From Ciceribacter sichuanensis (lineage in GTDB: Bacteria; Pseudomonadota; Alphaproteobacteria; Rhizobiales; Rhizobiaceae), in contig NZ_JAMXLX010000008.1 of NCBI RefSeq assembly GCF_024055605.1, forward strand, positions 69,501 to 133,500: a DNA stretch of 64,000 nucleotides. Direction: 5' to 3'. Positions within the stretch are counted from its first letter, which is position 1; every line of letters begins with the position of its first letter. Shown here piece after piece: positions 1 through 9,428 of this stretch. The notes under the pieces are model-generated. The model made no database searches. It was given only the letters and a program-made list of their open reading frames with translations, and had not been told where the DNA came from. The position numbers and the translations under genes were made by a program.

Positions 1-3000
1 AAGGTGGTGGCCGCGCCGTGGAGCGCAAGCTCACGCTTCCGGTTCGCCCCGAAGGCCCGATGATCGGCATCAAGCCCGAATTCACCGGCGACCTTGCCGA
101 AAATTCGATCGCGAAGTTCAACGTCATCGCGCTCGGTCCCGACGGCAAGCGTCAGGCGCTTTCCGGCGCAAAGTGGAAACTCGTCAGCCTCGAGCGGAAT
201 TACCAGTGGTATCGCGAGGGTACATCCTGGCGCTACGAGCCGATCATCAGCACCAAGCAGGTGGCGGATGGCACCGTCGATATTTCCGCCGATGGAGCCG
301 AGGTATCCGCCCCGGTACAATGGGGCCGCTACCGCCTCGAAATCGAAACGGCGATCCTCAACGGTCCCGCGACCAGCGTGGAATTCGACGCCGGCTGGTT
401 TGTCGAGGCGAGCACCACGGAAACACCCGATGCGCTTGAAATCGGGCTCGACAAGGAAAGCTACGCCATCGGCGATACGGCGACGCTGAAGGTCTCGCCG
501 CGCTTTGCCGGCGAACTGCTTGTAACCGTCGGCACCGAATCCCTCGTCACCTCGCAGGTGGCGACCATTCCCGCCGAAGGCGGAGAAGTCGCCATTCCTG
601 TCACCGCCGAGTTCGGTGCCGGCGCCTATGTTACCGCAACACTCTTCCGGCCCGGCGACGCGCAGGAAAGCCGCATGCCGGCGCGCGCCATCGGCGTAAG
701 CTGGCTGAAGGTCGATCCGGGCAAGGACAAGCTCGCCATTAAGCTCGATCCGCCTAAGCAGACCCTGCCGCGTCAACCGCTTGAGATCCCCATCGAGGTG
801 CCGGGCGCAGGCATTGGCGAGGAAGCCTATGTCATGGTCGCTGCCGTCGATGTCGGCATCCTCAACCTGACCCGTTACGAAACCCCAAACCCGGAAGACT
901 GGTATTTCGGCCAGCGCCGTCTGGGTCTTGAGATCCGCGACCTTTACGGCCGCCTGATCGACGGATCGCTCGGCGCGATGGGACGCCTGCGCACAGGTGG
1001 CGACGGTGCACAAAGCCCGCTTCAGGGCAATCCGCCGAAGGAAAAGCTGGTCGCCTTCTTCGCCGGTCCGGTGAAGCTCGATGCCGATGGCCGCGCCACC
1101 GTGTCTTTCGATATTCCTCAGTTCAACGGGACGGCCCGCGTGATGGCCGTCGCCTGGTCGAAATCCGGCGTCGGCCATGCCGAGACCGATGTCATCATCC
1201 GCGATCCGGTGGTGGTCACGGCCAGCATGCCGAAATTCCTCGCCCCCGGCGACGAAACCGAACTGCGTCTCGACATCGCCGCAACCGATGCGCCCACCGG
1301 CGATTACACTCTTGCGGTTTCGTCCAACGATGCGGTTCGCATCGATCCACAGGCCACGACCCAGACCATCAGCCTGGAAGCCGGTGGTAAGACGATCGTG
1401 ACACTGCCCGTCACCGGCGTCGAGCCGGGCCCGGCGACCATCGACATCGCGCTGTCCAACGCTTCCGGCTTGTCGCTCGACCAGAGCCTCGAAGTCCCCG
1501 TTCGCCCGGTATCCCTACCGGTGACGGAACGCCGGGTTCTGTCTCTCGCTCCCGGCAAGAGCCTGACCGTCGATGCCGACCTGCTCGCCGACAGCCTGCT
1601 GCAGGATGCGGCGGTCAGCCTCAATGTCAGCCGCGCCGATGGCTTCGACCTTCCGGCCCTGCTGATGGGTCTCGACCGCTATCCCTATGGATGCGCCGAG
1701 CAGACCACCAGCCGTGCGCTGCCATTGCTTTATCTGAGCGAGCTTTCCAAGATCTCGGGCCTGCCAGACGACGAGGATGTGAAGAAGCGGGTGCAGGACG
1801 CGATCTACCGGGTTCTTTCTTACCAATCCTCCAGCGGCAGCTTCGGCCTCTGGGCTCCGGGCTATGAGGACCTGTGGCTCGATGCCTATGTCACCGATTT
1901 CCTCACCCGCGCCCGCGAGCAGAAGTTCGAAGTGCCGGAACAGGCGATGCTGCAGGCAATCGAAAACCTGCAGAACCGCATCGGCTATGACGCCGATATC
2001 CGCAGCCGCGGCAACGAGATCGCCTATTCGCTCTACGTGCTGGCGCGCAATCGCAAGGCCGCGATCAGTGACCTGCGCTACTATGCGGATACCATGCTCG
2101 GCGACTTCCCGACCCCGCTTTCGAAGGCGCATCTGGCCGCGGCACTTTCGCTCTATGGCGATGCCGAACGCTCGCGCTCGGTCTTCCTCGACGCAGCCGG
2201 CATGTCGGAAGAAGCACGCCTGACCAAGGTCAGCCTCAACCGCTCGGACTACGGCTCGTCGCTGCGCGATGGGGCGGCCGTGCTTGCGCTTGCCGCCGAA
2301 AGCCGCCCGGTTCCGCCGATCGTGCCGGCACTCGCCAAGGTCGTGACCGACGAATGGCGTGAAAAGCAGTATCTCAGCACCCAGGAGCAGACCTGGCTTC
2401 TGCTGGCCGCCCGCGCCCTGCAGAAGGGTGACGACGGCCTGTCGCTCGACGTCAACGGCGCTCAGCATAACCGCACCTATCAGGCGAGCATCACCGGCGA
2501 CGCCCTGCTCCAGCATGCCGTCACGCTGACCAATAAAAGCAGCGATCCGGTTTCAGCGGCAATCACCACGGTCGCGGCACCGAAGGCTCCGCTGCCGGCC
2601 GGCGGCGAGGGCTTCGACATCACCCGCACCTACTACACGCTGGATGGCGAGGAGGCGAATGTCAGCGAAGCCGCACAGAACGAGCGCTATGTCGTCGTTC
2701 TCAACGTCACCGAAAATGACGACTGGCCGGCGCAATTACTGATCACCGACCTGCTTCCCGCCGGCTTCGAGATCGACAATCCGAGCCTCGTCGACAGTGC
2801 GGCACTCGCCAACTTCGACTGGATCGGCGAGACGGAAACGGCCCATCTCGAATTCCGCAACGACCGCTTCGTCGCGGCAATCGACCGGCCGGCCAACGAG
2901 AACGGCGAGATCACCCTCGCCTATGTCGTCCGCGCCGTGACGCCCGGCACATACGAGCATCCGGCGGCCTCGGTCGAGGACATGTACCGGCCGCAGTTCT

Positions 3001-3047
3001 CGGCCCGCACAGCCACCGGCCGCATGCAGGTCTCGGCGGCGGAGTAA
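1..3047 (+). CDS. Alpha-2-macroglobulin family protein, C-terminal part (5' end outside window)
   Basis: The reading frame is open from base 3, so the gene begins upstream of the window; about 1,015 residues are seen of a family whose bacterial members are usually 1,500-1,900. The thioester motif GCAEQ is present (Cys codon 1692-1694, Gln codon 1701-1703), followed by an alpha-helical thioester-domain region and a C-terminal beta-rich receptor-binding-like region. Bacterial alpha-2-macroglobulins are periplasmic, often lipid-anchored protease traps that protect the envelope. The next gene encodes penicillin-binding protein 1C, 13 bases downstream on the same strand. That pairing is widespread (the yfhM-pbpC arrangement) and suggests a shared role in defence and repair of peptidoglycan. 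The signal peptide or lipobox cannot be seen. Confidence 0.93.
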   Translation, partial: GGGRAVERKLTLPVRPEGPMIGIKPEFTGDLAENSIAKFNVIALGPDGKRQALSGAKWKLVSLERNYQWYREGTSWRYEPIISTKQVADGTVDISADGAEVSAPVQWGRYRLEIETAILNGPATSVEFDAGWFVEASTTETPDALEIGLDKESYAIGDTATLKVSPRFAGELLVTVGTESLVTSQVATIPAEGGEVAIPVTAEFGAGAYVTATLFRPGDAQESRMPARAIGVSWLKVDPGKDKLAIKLDPPKQTLPRQPLEIPIEVPGAGIGEEAYVMVAAVDVGILNLTRYETPNPEDWYFGQRRLGLEIRDLYGRLIDGSLGAMGRLRTGGDGAQSPLQGNPPKEKLVAFFAGPVKLDADGRATVSFDIPQFNGTARVMAVAWSKSGVGHAETDVIIRDPVVVTASMPKFLAPGDETELRLDIAATDAPTGDYTLAVSSNDAVRIDPQATTQTISLEAGGKTIVTLPVTGVEPGPATIDIALSNASGLSLDQSLEVPVRPVSLPVTERRVLSLAPGKSLTVDADLLADSLLQDAAVSLNVSRADGFDLPALLMGLDRYPYGCAEQTTSRALPLLYLSELSKISGLPDDEDVKKRVQDAIYRVLSYQSSSGSFGLWAPGYEDLWLDAYVTDFLTRAREQKFEVPEQAMLQAIENLQNRIGYDADIRSRGNEIAYSLYVLARNRKAAISDLRYYADTMLGDFPTPLSKAHLAAALSLYGDAERSRSVFLDAAGMSEEARLTKVSLNRSDYGSSLRDGAAVLALAAESRPVPPIVPALAKVVTDEWREKQYLSTQEQTWLLLAARALQKGDDGLSLDVNGAQHNRTYQASITGDALLQHAVTLTNKSSDPVSAAITTVAAPKAPLPAGGEGFDITRTYYTLDGEEANVSEAAQNERYVVVLNVTENDDWPAQLLITDLLPAGFEIDNPSLVDSAALANFDWIGETETAHLEFRNDRFVAAIDRPANENGEITLAYVVRAVTPGTYEHPAASVEDMYRPQFSARTATGRMQVSAAE

Positions 3048-3060
3048 CGGGAAAAGGGTG

Positions 3061-5151
3061 ATGGGAAAGCTGCGCGTCGCGGGTTGGAGCCTTGCAGGTG
3101 CTGCTGTTGCAGCAACCGTGGCGCTCCTTGCCCTCGACGCAGCCGATCGCGCCTTCCCGCCGCCATTGCCGGAGGCCGCCACGGTCTCGGCAGAAGTGCT
3201 GGACGCCGATGGGCAATTGCTGCGTGCCTTCGCGACGAAGGACGGGCTGTGGCGTCTGAAGACGACGGCTGCCGATGTAGATCCGCAACTCGTGAAAATG
3301 CTGGTCGCCTATGAGGATCGGCGGTTCTACGAGCATTCCGGTATCGACCTCATGGCGTTCGGCCGCGCCGGTTGGCAATTGCTGACCAATGGCCGCATCG
3401 TTTCGGGCGGCTCGACGCTCAGCATGCAGGTCGCCCGCCTGATCGAGCCGCGTCGCGAACGGTCGCTGACGGCCAAGCTCATCCAGATTGCCCGCGCCCT
3501 GCAGATCGAACGGCGGCTGGAAAAATCGGAGATCCTCGACCTCTATCTCACCCACGCGCCCTATGGCGGCAATCTCGAGGGCGTGCGGGCGGCAAGCCTT
3601 GCCTATTTCGGCAAGGAACCGAAACGTCTCTCGACGGCGGAAGCCGCCTTGCTGGTCGCGCTGCCGCAACTGCCGGAACGACGCCGCCCCGACCGCTACA
3701 GGGAAAACGCCGAAGCCTCCCGCAAGCGTGTCCTGCAACGGATGGAAAACGCCGGCGTGCTGGAATCCGGCGAGATCGCCCGCGCCGAAATCGCCCCCCT
3801 GCCGGAAAAACGCCTGCAATTGCCGGCACTCGCCGCCCATCTGGCGGAAGCAGCAAGACGCAAGGCGCCGACCGAAACAACATATCGGACAACGCTTCGC
3901 CGGGATGTGCAGCAGCGGCTCGAAACCGTTGCGCGAGCAACCTCCCAACGTCTCGATCCGAAGGTGTCGCTCGCCATGCTGATGGCCGATGCGGAGACCG
4001 GGGAAATCGTCGCCGAGATCGGCGCGGCCGATTATTTCGATGCCTCCCGCTCCGGCTGGATCGACATGACCCGCGTCAGCCGCTCGCCCGGCTCGACACT
4101 GAAGCCGTTCATCTACGGACTGGCCTTCGAGGAAGGACTGGTCGCACAGGAAACCATCGTCGAGGATCGCCCGGCGGACTTCTTCGGTTATCGGCCGAAG
4201 AATTTCGACATGAGCTATCAGGGTGATGTCAGCATCCGCCAGGCCCTGCAACTCTCCCTGAACGTACCAGCGGTGCGGCTACTCGATGCGCTCGGCCCTT
4301 CGAAGCTGATGGTAAGGCTGCGTCGCGCCGAGGTGCGTCCGCGCCTGCCGACCGCGGAAGCACCCGGACTTGCCATCGCGCTCGGAGGCGCCGGCCTGAC
4401 GCTCAAGGAACTCGTCCAGCTCTATGCCGGCCTCGCCAACCGCAGGACGCCGGTTCGGCTGGGTGACGGTATCAACGACCAGCCCGGCGAGATAGAGAAC
4501 ACCGCCGCCCTGTTCGAACCCGTCGCCGCATGGAATGTCACCGACATCCTCTCGGGCGTTCTGCCTCCATCCGGCAGCCCCACCATCGGCATCGCCTACA
4601 AGACCGGCACCAGCTATGGCTATCGTGACGCCTGGTCTGTAGGCTTCGACGGCCGTTATGTCCTCGGCGTCTGGATCGGCCGCCCCGACAATGCCGCGGT
4701 AGCAGGCATTTCCGGTTATGCGACGGCGGCTCCCCTTCTGTTCGAAGCCTTTTCGAAATCGGGACTGTCAGGCACTCCGCTTCCCTCCGCCCCGCGCGGC
4801 GCAAACCGCATCGCCCAATCGGAGCTGCCGATCAGCCAGCGCCGCTTCTCGCTCGATCCGAGCGGTCTCCTGTCCGCCTCGACGCGCGAAAAACCGCCGC
4901 AGATCGTCTATCCGCCGGAAGGCGCCCAGATCGAACTCGGCATCGGTCCAGATGGCGCGCCCCTGCCCCTTGCCCTAAAACTGCAGTCCGGGCGAGCGCC
5001 GTTCCGCTGGCTTGCCAATGGCAAGCCGCTTTCCGAACCCACTCGCCGGCGCACGACTGAGTGGACACCGGAAGGTGTCGGCTATTCGACGCTGACGGTC
5101 ATCGACGCCGCTGGCCGCGCGGCAACCGTGGGCTTTTTCGTGCGATCCTGA
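3061..5151 (+). CDS. pbpC: Penicillin-binding protein 1C
   Basis: Class A bifunctional peptidoglycan synthase of 696 residues. In order: one N-terminal membrane anchor (about residues 7-25); a GT51 glycosyltransferase domain with the EDRRF motif at 85-89 (Glu85 the likely catalytic base); a transpeptidase domain with S345-xx-K348 and KTGT at 514-517; and a C-terminal beta-rich domain typical of PBP1C. The length fits PBP1C rather than PBP1A/1B. An in-frame GTG lies directly before the chosen ATG at 3061; the purine-rich GGGAAAAGG just upstream can serve either. It follows the alpha-2-macroglobulin gene by 13 bases, probably one operon. PBP1C has been reported to have glycosyltransferase activity but poor beta-lactam binding in E. 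coli; whether that holds here is unknown. Confidence 0.95.
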   Translation: MGKLRVAGWSLAGAAVAATVALLALDAADRAFPPPLPEAATVSAEVLDADGQLLRAFATKDGLWRLKTTAADVDPQLVKMLVAYEDRRFYEHSGIDLMAFGRAGWQLLTNGRIVSGGSTLSMQVARLIEPRRERSLTAKLIQIARALQIERRLEKSEILDLYLTHAPYGGNLEGVRAASLAYFGKEPKRLSTAEAALLVALPQLPERRRPDRYRENAEASRKRVLQRMENAGVLESGEIARAEIAPLPEKRLQLPALAAHLAEAARRKAPTETTYRTTLRRDVQQRLETVARATSQRLDPKVSLAMLMADAETGEIVAEIGAADYFDASRSGWIDMTRVSRSPGSTLKPFIYGLAFEEGLVAQETIVEDRPADFFGYRPKNFDMSYQGDVSIRQALQLSLNVPAVRLLDALGPSKLMVRLRRAEVRPRLPTAEAPGLAIALGGAGLTLKELVQLYAGLANRRTPVRLGDGINDQPGEIENTAALFEPVAAWNVTDILSGVLPPSGSPTIGIAYKTGTSYGYRDAWSVGFDGRYVLGVWIGRPDNAAVAGISGYATAAPLLFEAFSKSGLSGTPLPSAPRGANRIAQSELPISQRRFSLDPSGLLSASTREKPPQIVYPPEGAQIELGIGPDGAPLPLALKLQSGRAPFRWLANGKPLSEPTRRRTTEWTPEGVGYSTLTVIDAAGRAATVGFFVRS

Positions 5152-5242
5152 ACGTGTTGCTTATCAAGTCAAAGAGATGCTCGACTTGCCCGCCAGCCTG
5201 GACAAGCGTAAGCCATGACGGACAGGAAAAGGGATCGAGGCC

Positions 5243-5662
5243 ATGACGGAACTGAAGACGAGACAGACTGGCGCAACGGCAACGCTCGGCCATCGCGGCT
5301 TTCCTCATGTCGTATCGGCCACCGGAGGCGAAATCGATATCGTCACCGGCCACAGCCAGCCAGGCTTCAACCCCGTTGACCTGCTTTACGCATCGCTTGC
5401 CGCCTGTCTCGCCATGAGCGCCCGCATCGCCGCAACGCAGATGCATGTCATGGACAAGGTCACCGGCATCACTGCCGAGGTGAAAGGCGAGAAAGCCCAT
5501 GAAGGCCCCTCACGGGTCACGCGCTTCGATGTCCGCATCACCATTGCAGGCGAGGTCGAAGCCGACACTCGCCTGAAGATCATCCACGCGGCCGAGGAAA
5601 TCTGCACGGTCAGCAACACGCTGGCAGGCAGCCCCGCATTCTCGATCGAACTCGGCGACTGA
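5243..5662 (+). CDS. OsmC family protein
   Basis: 139 residues, the usual length of the small OsmC/Ohr superfamily. The two redox cysteines of the fold are present: C55 in AACLAMS and C121 in EEICTVSNT. OsmC/Ohr proteins are cytoplasmic thiol-dependent peroxidases that act on organic hydroperoxides; this one is closer to the YhfA/OsmC-like branch than to canonical Ohr, so peroxidase activity is inferred. It is transcribed with pbpC but separated by 91 bases, so it may have its own promoter. The ATG is preceded by AGGAAAAGGGA about 10 bases upstream. Confidence 0.85.
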   Translation: MTELKTRQTGATATLGHRGFPHVVSATGGEIDIVTGHSQPGFNPVDLLYASLAACLAMSARIAATQMHVMDKVTGITAEVKGEKAHEGPSRVTRFDVRITIAGEVEADTRLKIIHAAEEICTVSNTLAGSPAFSIELGD

Positions 5663-5998
5663 TTGTTTCTGACAAAAATTAAGCCCGCACTGGAAATCTT
5701 GCACGCGCGACCCTACCTGAGCAGCGGGTTGGCGGATTCAAGGCTTGACGGATGGTCACGCTGAGATAAAACCGGCTTGTCGCGCAACGCCTTGTGCCTT
5801 GCGTTGCGGACCAAACTTCTGGTGCCGGGCCCCTCTGGCGAGAGTTTACGGCGCTCTCGTGATGTCGGTACCGCCAGCAAGATGAGCCGGCGGATTCAAA
5901 AACATGACTCTTCAGATCATGCCTCTCCCGCGTGCATGCGACGCCGTGCACGCCGATTTCCTGTATCTTTTCGCATTCAACCTTCCGGAGGCACGCCA
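5663..5998. other. Intergenic region upstream of the DUF475 gene, no gene recognised
   Basis: About 336 bases between the OsmC-like gene and the DUF475 gene. One possible sigma70-type promoter is visible: TTGACG at 5745-5750, a 16-base spacer and TAAAAC at 5767-5772, which would give a leader of over 200 bases. The downstream frame is open through part of this stretch, but its composition is not protein-like (Arg/Ser/His rich) and a good ribosome site (GGAGG, 5986-5990) marks the later start. No RNA gene or repeat was recognised. Confidence 0.4.
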
Positions 5999-7096
5999 AT
6001 GAGCACGCCTTCGACCGGACAACCAACCCTTTCCTACTTTAAATGGGCTTTTATCGTCACCGCCGCCGGCCTCGCGATCGGTGCATGGCTCGGATGGCAG
6101 ACCACCGGCACGCTTGGCGGCATGGCGACTGTCTTCTTCATCTGCGCGGTGCTTGCCGTTCTGGAAATTTCGCTTTCCTTCGACAACGCCATCGTCAATG
6201 CCAACAAGCTTAAGGACATGACCCCCGTCTGGCAGCATCGCTTCCTGACCTGGGGTATCATCATCGCCGTGTTCGGGATGCGTATCGTCTTCCCGCTGCT
6301 GATCGTGGTCATCGCCGCCGGTATCGGCCCGATCGAGGCGCTCTTCCTTGCGGCGCGCGAACCGGCTGAATACGCGCGCATCATGAACGACGCGCATCTG
6401 CCCATTGCCGCCTTCGGCGGTACCTTCCTGATGATGGTGGGCCTCACCTACTTCTTCGACCACGAAAAAGAAGTGCACTGGATCGTCTTCCTTGAGAAGC
6501 ACATGGCGCGCTCCGCTTCGATTAAGGGTATCGAGATCGCCTTCGTGCTGCTCCTCATCCTCCTGTTCTCCAACCTGCTGGAAGGCGAGGAAGCCAATAC
6601 CTTCGTGCATTCCGCGATCTACGGCCTTCTGACCTTCCTTGCGGTGGAAGTTCTGGGCGGCCTGCTCGACCAGTCGCAGAAGACCATGTCGGCGGCCGCC
6701 AAGGGTGGCCTCGGCGCCTTCATCTATCTCGAAGTGCTCGACGCCAGCTTCTCCTTCGATGGCGTCATCGGCGCATTCGCGCTCAGCCAGAACCTGTTCG
6801 TCATCGCGATCGGCCTCGGCATCGGCGCAATGTACGTTCGCTCGATGACCATCATGCTGGTCGATAAGGGAACGCTCGCCGAATACCGCTATCTGGAACA
6901 CGGAGCCTTCTACGCCATCCTGATCCTCTCGGTGATCATGTACTGCCAGACGCTGGTACACATCCCCGAGGTCATCACCGGCCTTGGCGGCGCCGCCCTG
7001 ATCGGCATCTCGCTCTGGTCCTCGATCCGCTACAACCGCAGGGAACGGGAAGAGGAACTACAGCACAGCCGGGAAACCATCGCTGAAAACATCTGA
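5999..7096 (+). CDS. DUF475 (TerC-like) integral membrane protein
   Basis: 365 residues with about eight to nine predicted membrane helices. It carries the acidic motif LEISLSFDNAIVNANK, repeated as a second half near FSFDGVIGAFAL, which is the hallmark of the TerC/DUF475 superfamily, related to LysE-type exporters and implicated in metal-ion homeostasis or tellurite resistance. The specific substrate is unknown. The start ATG at 5999 is set by the GGAGG site nine bases upstream and by the start of homologous-looking sequence; the frame stays open further upstream but with non-protein-like composition. A strong hairpin terminator follows, so it appears to be a single-gene unit. Confidence 0.85.
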   Translation: MSTPSTGQPTLSYFKWAFIVTAAGLAIGAWLGWQTTGTLGGMATVFFICAVLAVLEISLSFDNAIVNANKLKDMTPVWQHRFLTWGIIIAVFGMRIVFPLLIVVIAAGIGPIEALFLAAREPAEYARIMNDAHLPIAAFGGTFLMMVGLTYFFDHEKEVHWIVFLEKHMARSASIKGIEIAFVLLLILLFSNLLEGEEANTFVHSAIYGLLTFLAVEVLGGLLDQSQKTMSAAAKGGLGAFIYLEVLDASFSFDGVIGAFALSQNLFVIAIGLGIGAMYVRSMTIMLVDKGTLAEYRYLEHGAFYAILILSVIMYCQTLVHIPEVITGLGGAALIGISLWSSIRYNRREREEELQHSRETIAENI

Positions 7097-7120
7097 CCTC
7101 AGAAACTGACGGTGGAAACG

Positions 7121-7150
7121 AAAGAGCCGGCCTTTGCGCCGGCTCTTTTC
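7121..7150 (+). terminator. Rho-independent terminator after the DUF475 gene
   Basis: An inverted repeat, AAGAGCCGGC-like arm on each side of a short TTTGC loop, followed on the + strand by CTTTTC. It lies 24 bases past the stop codon of the DUF475 gene. Confidence 0.8.
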
Positions 7151-7303
7151 GTATTACGAAATGGAATACCTAGTCCCGGCCGTAAGCAATATGGGCCTTT
7201 TTGTGCCGAACCTTGCCCCGTCGGCCCGCGTTCTTACATCAGTCCGGCCAGCCCGTGCCAAGGGTGATGGCGGAAATCGCTTCCAACAGAAAAGAGGATC
7301 CGA

Positions 7304-7930
7304 GTGAAGGACGAAACCGAAGAGCAACGCGCCGGCATTACCTCCGCCAAGCTCGAGGCCCTGGCCGAAACCGCCACCCGCGCAGGCACGCTTTCGCTCG
7401 GAGAGTTGCTGGACGCCATGGGCCGGACCAGCATCGCCTTCACAATCCTCATCCTCTCCCTGCCGGCGCTAACCCCGATCCCCGGACCGTTCGGCATGTT
7501 CTTCGGCACCTGCCTTGCCATCGTTTCCCTGCAGATCATCGCCGGCTACAGGCGCATCTGGTTGCCGCGCGCACTCGCTGACCGAAAGCTCTCGGCATCC
7601 ATCGTGACGCTCGTTGTCCGCCATACCGCGCCCCTCGTCCGCAGGGTCGAGGCCCTGTTGCAACGTGGTCGGTTGCGGGCGCTCACCGGCCACAGGGCAC
7701 AGACGCTGCTCGGCGTTCCGGTCTTCCTTCTCGCCGTGGCCATCGCCCTGCCCATTCCCTTCGGCAATTTCCTGCCGGTGGGCGCACTCGTGGTAATAGC
7801 CATTGGCCTCATGGAAAGAGACGGCCTCGCGACACTGTTCGGCATCGTGCTTGCCGCAATCGCACTCGGCACGTCCGGCGGGCTGATCTGGGGCGCGGCC
7901 TCGGCGCTGGGCTGGGCAATCGCATCCTGA
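7304..7930 (+). CDS. exoD: ExoD-family exopolysaccharide synthesis protein
   Basis: 208 residues, the normal length of ExoD. After a charged N-terminus come hydrophobic helices around residues 47-80, 128-150 and 155-205; the motif LPALTPIPGPFGMFFG is typical of the family. ExoD was defined in Sinorhizobium meliloti by mutants with altered exopolysaccharide and alkali sensitivity; its molecular activity is unknown. The GTG start at 7304 follows AGAGGA at a normal distance. It is a lone gene facing the pseudoazurin gene convergently. The name reflects family membership rather than proven function. Confidence 0.85.
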   Translation: MKDETEEQRAGITSAKLEALAETATRAGTLSLGELLDAMGRTSIAFTILILSLPALTPIPGPFGMFFGTCLAIVSLQIIAGYRRIWLPRALADRKLSASIVTLVVRHTAPLVRRVEALLQRGRLRALTGHRAQTLLGVPVFLLAVAIALPIPFGNFLPVGALVVIAIGLMERDGLATLFGIVLAAIALGTSGGLIWGAASALGWAIAS

Positions 7931-7984
7931 CGTGTTTCCCGGTAGCGAGCATTGGAATACGTCTAGGCCGGCGCTCACAAGACA

Positions 7985-8015
7985 AAGGGCCGCTCTCTTT
8001 GCAGGAGCGGCCCTT
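7985..8015 (-). terminator. Terminator hairpin after the pseudoazurin gene
   Basis: Perfect 11-base arms (AAGGGCCGCTC and its complement) around a 9-base loop. On the minus strand the hairpin is followed by TGTCTTG-type T-rich sequence, so it best fits termination of the pseudoazurin transcript; it may also stop exoD transcripts coming the other way. Confidence 0.75.
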
Positions 8016-8048
8016 GGGACGTCCCGCAGGACGCGGTGGTAAGCTATA

Positions 8049-8492
8049 TTACTGCACGCTGGCAAGTGCGGCGTCGATACGCTCCTGGGCCTTCTTCGGC
8101 AGCTTGACGGTCTTGAAGGCATCGAGGTTCGCGCTCGGATCGTTGACGACGACCACGCCGACCATACCCATGCCCACATGCGGTGCGCACTTGACACCGT
8201 AGACGCCGGGCACGTCGAAGGTCACCTTGATCGTCTCGCTCATCTTGCCCTTGAACTCGGCGGCACCATTCGGGATCATGCCCTTGATGCTCTCGGCATT
8301 ATGGCCCTTGTCGGTCGGAATGAAGGTCACAGTATCGCCTGCTGCGATCTTTATGCCTGCCGGTTCGAAGACCATCGCACCGTCCTTGCCCTTGTTCAAC
8401 ATATGAACTTCGTAATCTGCGGCAGCGGCAGTGCCGGCAAAAGCGGCGAGGATCGCGGCGGCGGCAACGAGACGCTTCATCATCATGGTCAT
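8049..8492 (-). CDS. azu: Pseudoazurin (blue copper electron donor)
   Basis: 147 residues with a signal peptide (about 1-24, cleavage near TAAAA). All type-1 copper ligands of pseudoazurin are visible: H64, C102, H105 and M110. Pseudoazurin is a periplasmic cupredoxin that passes electrons from the bc1 complex to copper nitrite reductase, and the nirK gene lies 2 kb away on the same strand. The ATG at 8492 was chosen because AAGGAG lies seven bases upstream; three more in-frame ATGs follow closely. A CRP/FNR-type palindrome at 8563-8578 lies 71 bases upstream of the start, and nnrR ends just beyond it. This makes it a single-gene unit under anaerobic/NO control. Confidence 0.95.
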   Translation of the reverse strand: MTMMMKRLVAAAAILAAFAGTAAAADYEVHMLNKGKDGAMVFEPAGIKIAAGDTVTFIPTDKGHNAESIKGMIPNGAAEFKGKMSETIKVTFDVPGVYGVKCAPHVGMGMVGVVVVNDPSANLDAFKTVKLPKKAQERIDAALASVQ

Positions 8493-8562
8493 TGTCTTGC
8501 TCCTTGAAAGAGGCCCCTCGGGCCTGTTGAACAAGGAGATACGCCCGTGAGCCCGCACCTTC

Positions 8563-8578
8563 TTTGTCATTGCACAAA
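8563..8578 (-). promoter_or_regulatory. NnrR/FNR-type box upstream of the pseudoazurin gene
   Basis: Perfect palindrome TTTGT-N6-ACAAA, containing TTG-N8-CAA. If the activator binds at -41.5 the transcript would start near 8529, giving a leader of about 37 bases before the ATG. Confidence 0.75.
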
Positions 8579-8635
8579 TAGCAAAGCGCAATTTGTGCGA
8601 AGCGGCGAAGCCGGCGTGTTCAATACTGATGGAAA

Positions 8636-9331
8636 TTAATCTCGAGCGCCGTCCGCCAGTTCGGCAAGGCCTTCAAGATCGATCACCAGCAACTTCTGGC
8701 GCCCGCCCTCGACGAAGCCGCGCGACTCCCAGGCGCTGAGAATGCGCGAGACGGTGTGCAGCGTGGTACCGGTCATTTCGGCAATGTCCTGCCGGGAAAT
8801 CGGGAAGTCGATGCGGATGCCGCCAGCTTCCTTTCGCCCGGCCTTGCGCGCCAGACGCAGCACCGCATGGGCGACGCGACGCTCCACTTCCTGGGTCGAC
8901 ATCTCCCGAATGCGGGTATGAGCCTCCTCCAACCGCTGGCCGATGGTCTGCATGGCGCTGACAGCGAGGCGGGGATTATGCTCGACGAAATTCGGCCAGA
9001 GATCGGTCGGCCAGCACAGCGTCACGCTCTCGGCCGCGGCAATCGCGGTACCGGGATAATCCGTCCGCTGCAGCGCCTTGGCAAAACCGAAGAGATCTCC
9101 GGGATGGACGACACGCACGATGATCTGCTGCCCGTCCTCCGTCACCTGAGTGACCTTGAGACGTCCATGGAGGAGAAGGAAGAAACTGATTGCCGGCTGT
9201 CCCTGTTCGAACACGGCTTCGCCCTGCGGCACACGACGCGAAGTCGCGTATGAGAGCAGCCTGTCCAGCTCTTCGTCGCTCATGCGATCGAACAACGGGA
9301 GCGTCTTCACGACGGTCCGGTCAATCTTCAC
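8636..9331 (-). CDS. nnrR: NnrR, Crp/Fnr-family regulator of denitrification
   Basis: About 231 residues: an N-terminal cyclic-nucleotide-binding-like beta-barrel, a dimerisation helix and a C-terminal winged helix (roughly residues 170-215, with [19 protein letters not shown] as the helix-turn-helix). The N-terminal cysteine cluster of FNR/FnrN is absent, which fits NnrR/DNR-type proteins that respond to NO rather than directly to oxygen. It sits between nirV and the pseudoazurin gene. Start choice: the upstream ATG at 9355 overlaps the only Shine-Dalgarno-like run (GGAGGAAAGGG) and has none of its own, so the GTG at 9331 is preferred. The eight TTG-N8-CAA boxes in the window are its likely targets; this is inference. 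Confidence 0.92.
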   Translation of the reverse strand: MKIDRTVVKTLPLFDRMSDEELDRLLSYATSRRVPQGEAVFEQGQPAISFFLLLHGRLKVTQVTEDGQQIIVRVVHPGDLFGFAKALQRTDYPGTAIAAAESVTLCWPTDLWPNFVEHNPRLAVSAMQTIGQRLEEAHTRIREMSTQEVERRVAHAVLRLARKAGRKEAGGIRIDFPISRQDIAEMTGTTLHTVSRILSAWESRGFVEGGRQKLLVIDLEGLAELADGARD

Positions 9332-9367
9332 TCCCGCAACCCTTTCCTCCGGCATCGAACGTTACGA

Positions 9368-9395
9368 ACAGGGTGCGCGCGTGCGCACGCCCTGT
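9368..9395 (-). terminator. Possible terminator hairpin after nirV
   Basis: GC-rich imperfect inverted repeat with ACAGGG and CCCTGT ends and GCGC inner arms, in the 97-base gap between nirV and nnrR. There is no clear T-run, so it may be a processing or stabilising hairpin instead. Confidence 0.35.
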
Positions 9396-9428
9396 ATCCG
9401 CAAATGCAACATCATCGATTCCTTTAGA

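Noticed and set aside
5777..5998. In-frame upstream extension of the DUF475 gene
   Set aside because: Arg/Ser/His-rich, not family-like; GGAGG marks the start at 5999.
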